DNA of 64,000 bases from CAWAND01 sp963783335 (GTDB lineage: Bacteria; Chloroflexota; Anaerolineae; Anaerolineales; E44-bin32): NCBI GenBank assembly GCA_963783335.1, contig CAWAND010000002.1, positions 1 to 64,000 of the forward strand, in the 5' to 3' direction. Made by a program: the position numbers and the translations under genes. Positions 60,084-64,000 of this stretch are shown one piece after another. The notes below the pieces were generated by a model, which was not told the origin of the DNA, searched no databases, and was given only the letters and a program-made list of their open reading frames with translations. The stretch's first letter is position 1; every line of letters begins with the position of its first letter.

Positions 60084-61547
60084 ATGAAGTATCTCTGTTC
60101 GTATGGTCAACGTTCGTATCTGGCCGTGCTGGCCGTGGTGTGTCTGGCCGGCCTGACGGCCACATCCGTTTTCGCCAGCGGCGTGGCCTCACCTTCGTTT
60201 GCCACCACGGTCTACGGCAACCCCGACGCAGCCGTGAATGGCAAGCTGGCGGTCGGCTCATCCACGGTTGGGAACAAGTCCCTCACCGTGTCAGGTGTGA
60301 TCGACTTCGTCGGCGCCGGGACGGTGCACAACTACTTCAGCCAGGGCGGCGGTAACAATATGCAGATCAACACCAACGTGGATGAGGCCAACACGGTCGG
60401 CGATGCCTCGAACAGCCAGTGGAAGCTGGTCCTGGGGTCATCGTTGGACCAGTTCAGTATCCGCCGCTCGCCCGCCGGAGGCACCTACAATGAGGACGCC
60501 CTGTTCTTCATCAACGGCGCTACGGGGAACGTCGGCATCGCCACGGTTGATACCGGCAATGGGGCGAGCATCCCCTTCACACCGTTTGCAAAACTGCATG
60601 TACAGACAGATACAGGCACCGCCGTGCGAGGGCAAGCAAGTGCGACCAGCGGGGTCGGGGTGGACGGCTTCGCCTCGGCTACGAGTGGAACCACATACGG
60701 CGTATATGGCCAATCTGACTCCTCGGACGGCCTTGGTGTTTACGGCTATGCAGCCTCTGGCACCGGGACCCCCGCCGGCGTGTACGGCACCGCCGCCTCA
60801 TCTGGGGGAATCGGCGTGATTGGCACGATTACCACGACGACCGGAGGCAACATCGGTGTTCTTGGAGTCAGCCATTCGCCATCGGGAACAGGTGTCAGCG
60901 CACGCGTAACGGCCACGACCGGCAACACGTGGGGGGTCGAAGCCGCAGTTTCTTCCACGAATGGGACCGCCATTTATGCGCACAACGATACGGGCAGCAC
61001 AGCGGGCTACTTCTATGGGAATGTCACCATAAGCGGCACCCTCTCCAAAACGGCCGGATCCTTTAAAATCGACGATCCGCTGGACCCGGCGCACAAGTAC
61101 CTGCAGCACTCTTTTGTCGAGAGCCCGGACATGATGAACGTGTACAACGGGAACGTGACGCTGGATGACAACGGAAAAGCCGTGGTCACCATGCCGGATT
61201 GGTTCCAGGCTCTGAATCAAGACTTCCGCTATCAACTCACCCCGATCGGTGCCTTCGCGCCCCTGTATGTCGCGGCCAAGATCAAGGACAACCAGTTCAC
61301 CATTGCCGGTGGCGATCCGGGGATGGAGGTGTCCTGGCAGGTGACCGGGATCCGGCATGACCCGTATGCCGACGCGCACCGCATCCAGGTGGTGGTCGAC
61401 AAGCCGGCCAGCGAGCAGGGGACGTACCTGTTCCCCGACCTTTACAACCAGCCGGCCAGCAAGGGCCTCGACCACGTCATGAATGCGCGGCTGAGCCATG
61501 GCTCAATTCAGCCACCGGCGGCCCCTGACTTGAATGGCGGGCAGTAG
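60084..61547 (+). CDS. Secreted GVYG-repeat fibre protein 5
   Basis: Intact, 487 residues from the ATG at 60084. The signal peptide LAVLAVVCLAGLTATSVFA is followed by the shared head domain, ending GNVGIATVDTGNGASIPFTP and AKLHVQTDTGTAV. There are about five repeat units such as GVYGQSDSSDGLGVYGYAAS and GVLGVSHSPSGTGVSARVTAT, fewer than in gene 4. The tail is module type A (LSKTAGSFKIDDPLDPAHKY, FAPLYVAAKIKDNQFTIAGG). The 536 bases 60141-60676 are identical to the same part of gene 6, although signal-peptide starts, leaders and repeats differ. An extracellular fibre role is inferred. Confidence 0.82.
   Translation: MKYLCSYGQRSYLAVLAVVCLAGLTATSVFASGVASPSFATTVYGNPDAAVNGKLAVGSSTVGNKSLTVSGVIDFVGAGTVHNYFSQGGGNNMQINTNVDEANTVGDASNSQWKLVLGSSLDQFSIRRSPAGGTYNEDALFFINGATGNVGIATVDTGNGASIPFTPFAKLHVQTDTGTAVRGQASATSGVGVDGFASATSGTTYGVYGQSDSSDGLGVYGYAASGTGTPAGVYGTAASSGGIGVIGTITTTTGGNIGVLGVSHSPSGTGVSARVTATTGNTWGVEAAVSSTNGTAIYAHNDTGSTAGYFYGNVTISGTLSKTAGSFKIDDPLDPAHKYLQHSFVESPDMMNVYNGNVTLDDNGKAVVTMPDWFQALNQDFRYQLTPIGAFAPLYVAAKIKDNQFTIAGGDPGMEVSWQVTGIRHDPYADAHRIQVVVDKPASEQGTYLFPDLYNQPASKGLDHVMNARLSHGSIQPPAAPDLNGGQ
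60141..60676 (+). repeat. 536-bp identical block shared by fibre genes 5 and 6, copy 1
   Basis: By base-by-base reading this segment, from the end of the signal peptide through the head domain to the first repeat, equals 61909-62444 at a constant offset of 1768. Sequence on either side diverges at once. Confidence 0.85.
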
Positions 61548-61581
61548 GCGCAGCTGATGATCGTCCCTTGAGATGTGGGTG

Positions 61582-61615
61582 GCAGTCTCCGTGCACTCAA
61601 GTGCACGGAGACTGC
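61582..61615 (+). terminator. Hairpin after fibre gene 5
   Basis: GCAGTCTCCGTGCAC and GTGCACGGAGACTGC form a perfect 15-bp stem with a TCAA loop, 35 bp after the stop. This is the strongest hairpin of the array. Confidence 0.65.
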
Positions 61616-61686
61616 TGGTCGCTTCCTGCTGGATAAGAAGTGTGCCAAGGGCCAGGTTAGAGAATGATGAGGAAACCTCTCTTCAC

Positions 61687-61715
61687 TTGAACGGCGCGAA
61701 TTGATCCTGTAGACT
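61687..61715 (+). promoter_or_regulatory. Promoter of fibre gene 6
   Basis: TTGAAC, a 17-bp spacer and TAGACT lie 137 bp before the ATG at 61852. The bases CCTG immediately precede the -10 box, as they do in genes 2 and 3. CGAAAGGGG provides the ribosome site. Confidence 0.6.
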
Positions 61716-61851
61716 GGATGGCACACTCAGGTTGTGGCCAAACTTAGAAATCGTCCTCGCAAGAGGCCAGCCCCCTTAACCTGACACGTGTTTTGCATCA
61801 ATCCAGGGACGGCTGGGCCCCCGGTATCAACTCGCCGAAAGGGGCCTTAGC

Positions 61852-63345
61852 ATGCGTTTTGTCCGTTTCCTCGCCAAGAAATCCTATCTCACCATGTTGG
61901 CCGTTCTCTGTCTGGCCGGCCTGACGGCCACATCCGTTTTCGCCAGCGGCGTGGCCTCACCTTCGTTTGCCACCACGGTCTACGGCAACCCCGACGCAGC
62001 CGTGAATGGCAAGCTGGCGGTCGGCTCATCCACGGTTGGGAACAAGTCCCTCACCGTGTCAGGTGTGATCGACTTCGTCGGCGCCGGGACGGTGCACAAC
62101 TACTTCAGCCAGGGCGGCGGTAACAATATGCAGATCAACACCAACGTGGATGAGGCCAACACGGTCGGCGATGCCTCGAACAGCCAGTGGAAGCTGGTCC
62201 TGGGGTCATCGTTGGACCAGTTCAGTATCCGCCGCTCGCCCGCCGGAGGCACCTACAATGAGGACGCCCTGTTCTTCATCAACGGCGCTACGGGGAACGT
62301 CGGCATCGCCACGGTTGATACCGGCAATGGGGCGAGCATCCCCTTCACACCGTTTGCAAAACTGCATGTACAGACAGATACAGGCACCGCCGTGCGAGGG
62401 CAAGCAAGTGCGACCAGCGGGGTCGGGGTGGACGGCTTCGCCTCAGCCGCCAGTGGCGCCACGTTCGGTGTCTTCGGGCAGAGTGATTCCCCAAATGGCT
62501 ATGGCGTAGAAGGCTACGCGTCCTCCGCTGACGGCACCAGCACCGGCGTCTTGGGAAGAGCCAATTCCACGTTCGGCCTCGGTGTCCACGGCTATGCCTC
62601 AGCCAGCTCTGGGGAAACCTACGGCGTGTTCGGGCGGAGTGACTCCCCAAACGGCACCGCTGTCTTCGGGTACGGATATGCCGTCTCCGGTCCCGCCATT
62701 GGTGTCTTCGGGAAGACCGAATCCACCAACGGCACCGCGCTTCAAGGGTATGCCGTGGCAACGACGGGCACCAACTATGGTCTCTACGCGACGACCTTTT
62801 CGTCGGGGGGCTATGCGGGCTATTTCTCCGGCAACGTCCATGTGAACGGCACCCTCTCCAAGACGGCCGGATCCTTCAAGATCGACGATCCGCTGGATCC
62901 GAGTCACAAGTACCTCCAGCACTCTTTCGTCGAGAGCCCGGACATGATGGATGTTTACAATGGCAACGTGACGCTGGATGACAACGGGGAGGCCGTGGTG
63001 ACGATGCCGGATTGGTTCCAGTCACTCAACGAAGACTTTCGCTATCAGCTGACTCCTATGGGCGATGCCATGCCTAATCTTCACCTGGCCGATCCGATTG
63101 CCGACAACCAGTTCAGCATTGCCGGTGGAACGCCGGGCGGCCAGGTGTCATGGCAGGTGACCGGCATCCGGCACGACCCCTATGCCGAAGCGCACCGCAT
63201 CCAGGTGGTGGTCGATAAGCCAGCGGACGAGCAAGGGACATATCTGTATCCCGACCTGTATGGCCAGCCGGCCAGCAAGGGCCTCGACCATGCCATGAAT
63301 GCGCGGCTGGGCCGGGACTTCGAATCAGCCGCCGGCGACCCCTGA
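61852..63345 (+). CDS. Secreted GVYG-repeat fibre protein 6
   Basis: Intact, 497 residues from the ATG at 61852. The start MRFVRFLAKKSYLTMLAVL differs from gene 5, but from the end of the signal peptide to the first repeat the two genes are identical at the DNA level. The repeats then differ: GVFGQSDSPNGYGVEGYASS, GVLGRANSTFGLGVHGYAS and GVFGRSDSPNGTAVFGYG. The tail is module type A (KIDDPLDPSHKYLQHSF, MPDWFQSLNEDFRYQL, VSWQVTGIRHDPYAEAHRIQ). As in the others there is no membrane anchor or sorting motif, so it is released or held by non-covalent contact, perhaps with the glycan made upstream (inference). Confidence 0.82.
   Translation: MRFVRFLAKKSYLTMLAVLCLAGLTATSVFASGVASPSFATTVYGNPDAAVNGKLAVGSSTVGNKSLTVSGVIDFVGAGTVHNYFSQGGGNNMQINTNVDEANTVGDASNSQWKLVLGSSLDQFSIRRSPAGGTYNEDALFFINGATGNVGIATVDTGNGASIPFTPFAKLHVQTDTGTAVRGQASATSGVGVDGFASAASGATFGVFGQSDSPNGYGVEGYASSADGTSTGVLGRANSTFGLGVHGYASASSGETYGVFGRSDSPNGTAVFGYGYAVSGPAIGVFGKTESTNGTALQGYAVATTGTNYGLYATTFSSGGYAGYFSGNVHVNGTLSKTAGSFKIDDPLDPSHKYLQHSFVESPDMMDVYNGNVTLDDNGEAVVTMPDWFQSLNEDFRYQLTPMGDAMPNLHLADPIADNQFSIAGGTPGGQVSWQVTGIRHDPYAEAHRIQVVVDKPADEQGTYLYPDLYGQPASKGLDHAMNARLGRDFESAAGDP
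61909..62444 (+). repeat. 536-bp identical block shared by fibre genes 5 and 6, copy 2
   Basis: This is the partner of 60141-60676. The exact identity ends where the gene 5 codon GCT and the gene 6 codon GCC diverge in the first repeat unit. Confidence 0.85.
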
Positions 63346-63728
63346 CTTGAACGGCGGGCAGTAGGCAGGACAGACGATGGACTCTTCCATCAGGTCCGGC
63401 AGCTACTACACCGTCAGGCGCGTGGAGGCTGCCGCCATCTGTCGTCATGGCTCCTTGCGTGCGATGAACGGCAAGTGGATCTGCTGAGCATCTCGCCTCG
63501 TTTCCCTTCTGTAGGTCATCCATGTTGCGTTGCTAACAACCTGGGGTGAGGCTATCCTTTGGGGAGGCTTGACCCACAGCATGGCTGCGGTATGGCCAAG
63601 GTGGATCGCGGGACAGTGGACCTCGCCGCCTCGATCCCGATGAATGCGTTCGGGGAAGGCTGGCGGCAGTCTGCGTGCGGTGCGAGCAGCCGTCGAGCGA
63701 CGTGACTTTCGCAGAGGAGCTTCAATCC
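63346..63728. other. Gap between the fibre array and the next gene
   Basis: I see no convincing gene, promoter or hairpin in these 383 bp. Short frames on both strands lack any family pattern. The ribosome site of the next gene (AGAGGAG, 63713-63719) is at its right end. Confidence 0.4.
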
Positions 63729-64000
63729 ATGCCAAGCACCAAGAAGACCATAGAAGAGGGCAACCGGTCGAGCAGGCTGGTTTCAGCCATCGGCGTCCTA
63801 CGCGATCACTGGATGCTGTTGATTCCCACACTGATCGTTATTTTGCTTTACCTGCCAGCTGTAAACTATTCCCTGGTATGGGACGACACCATCTTCCTGC
63901 GTGACATGCCGAACTACAGGGACCCGGCACTCTGGCTGCCGTCCCTGTTTCACGCCTTCGTCCTGTCTCCAAACTACTTCCGTCCGCTGGCCCTTCTCAC
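63729..64000 (+). CDS. Polytopic membrane protein of the PMT/TMTC type, N-terminal part only
   Basis: The ATG at 63729 has AGAGGAG nine bases upstream, and the frame is open to the right edge (90 codons). A polar start (PSTKKTIEEGNRSS) precedes helix 1 (WMLLIPTLIVILLYLPAV), then NYSLVWDDTIFLRDMPNY and SLFHAFVLSPNYFRPLALL. The VWDDxxFLxxxxxxRD and F-x5-YxRPL pattern is that of GT-C-like membrane proteins that often carry TPR repeats further on. The rest of the protein lies outside the window, so repeats cannot be checked. Confidence 0.65.
   Translation, partial: MPSTKKTIEEGNRSSRLVSAIGVLRDHWMLLIPTLIVILLYLPAVNYSLVWDDTIFLRDMPNYRDPALWLPSLFHAFVLSPNYFRPLALL

Noticed and set aside
54700..62850. CRISPR-like or simple repeat array
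   Set aside because: The repeated DNA is coding, in frame, with variable 39/78-base units and no constant repeat/unique spacer alternation.
1..64000. rRNA, tRNA, transposase or phage genes
   Set aside because: I looked for these on both strands and saw none. The fibre proteins have tail-fibre-like motifs but no phage structural genes are nearby.

Overview
The window is bacterial, GC-rich by eye, and almost fully coding. It is one very large surface-polysaccharide region followed by a tandem family of secreted fibre-like proteins. The number of GT-C-type membrane glycosyltransferases, the frequent GTG/TTG starts and the GVYG-repeat proteins would fit a Chloroflexota (Anaerolineae-like) genome. 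That assignment is inference: no rRNA, tRNA or marker gene is present to prove it.

Layout. 1-1357 (minus): a partial ArnT/PMT-like transferase. 1.4-10.1 kb (plus): glycosyltransferases, a C-methyltransferase, a DUF115 (MptE/Maf-like) protein and two polytopic membrane proteins. 10.2-11.5 kb (minus): a GT4. 11.86-35.7 kb (plus): a polymer assembly block with a Wzz-like chain-length protein, a Wzy/ligase-like protein, a WecA-like initiating transferase, a polyprenyl-phosphate GT2, a PAPS-type sulfotransferase, an AglD/MprF-like membrane protein, several GT-C proteins, and a bifunctional ATP sulfurylase/APS kinase. 35.8-43.6 kb (minus): an operon-like run of GT2, two GT-C, one LTA-synthase-like and one GT87 protein. 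44.1-51.35 kb (plus): Wzx-like flippase, two GT4, a second sulfotransferase-like protein, a second DUF115 protein and a GT2. 52.0-63.35 kb (plus): six paralogous secreted proteins. 63.73 kb to the end: the start of another membrane protein.

How the genes fit together (inference). A WecA-like enzyme starts a lipid-linked glycan, GT2/GT4 and GT-C enzymes extend it, Wzx flips it, and Wzy/Wzz polymerise it. Sat/CysC makes PAPS, which the two sulfotransferase-like proteins could use to sulfate the glycan. The six fibre proteins share a signal peptide and a head domain, carry 26-residue GVYG-type repeats, and end in one of three different C-terminal modules. Each has its own promoter-like sequence and leader; four are followed by a strong hairpin.

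Quality warning. Roughly half of the genes are split by one- or two-base frame changes whose two sides still match one protein. I treat most as probable sequencing or assembly indels and give merged coordinates, with ends approximate. The stretch 20.6-22.6 kb and the fragment at 45.57-46.08 kb look like real decay or remnants.
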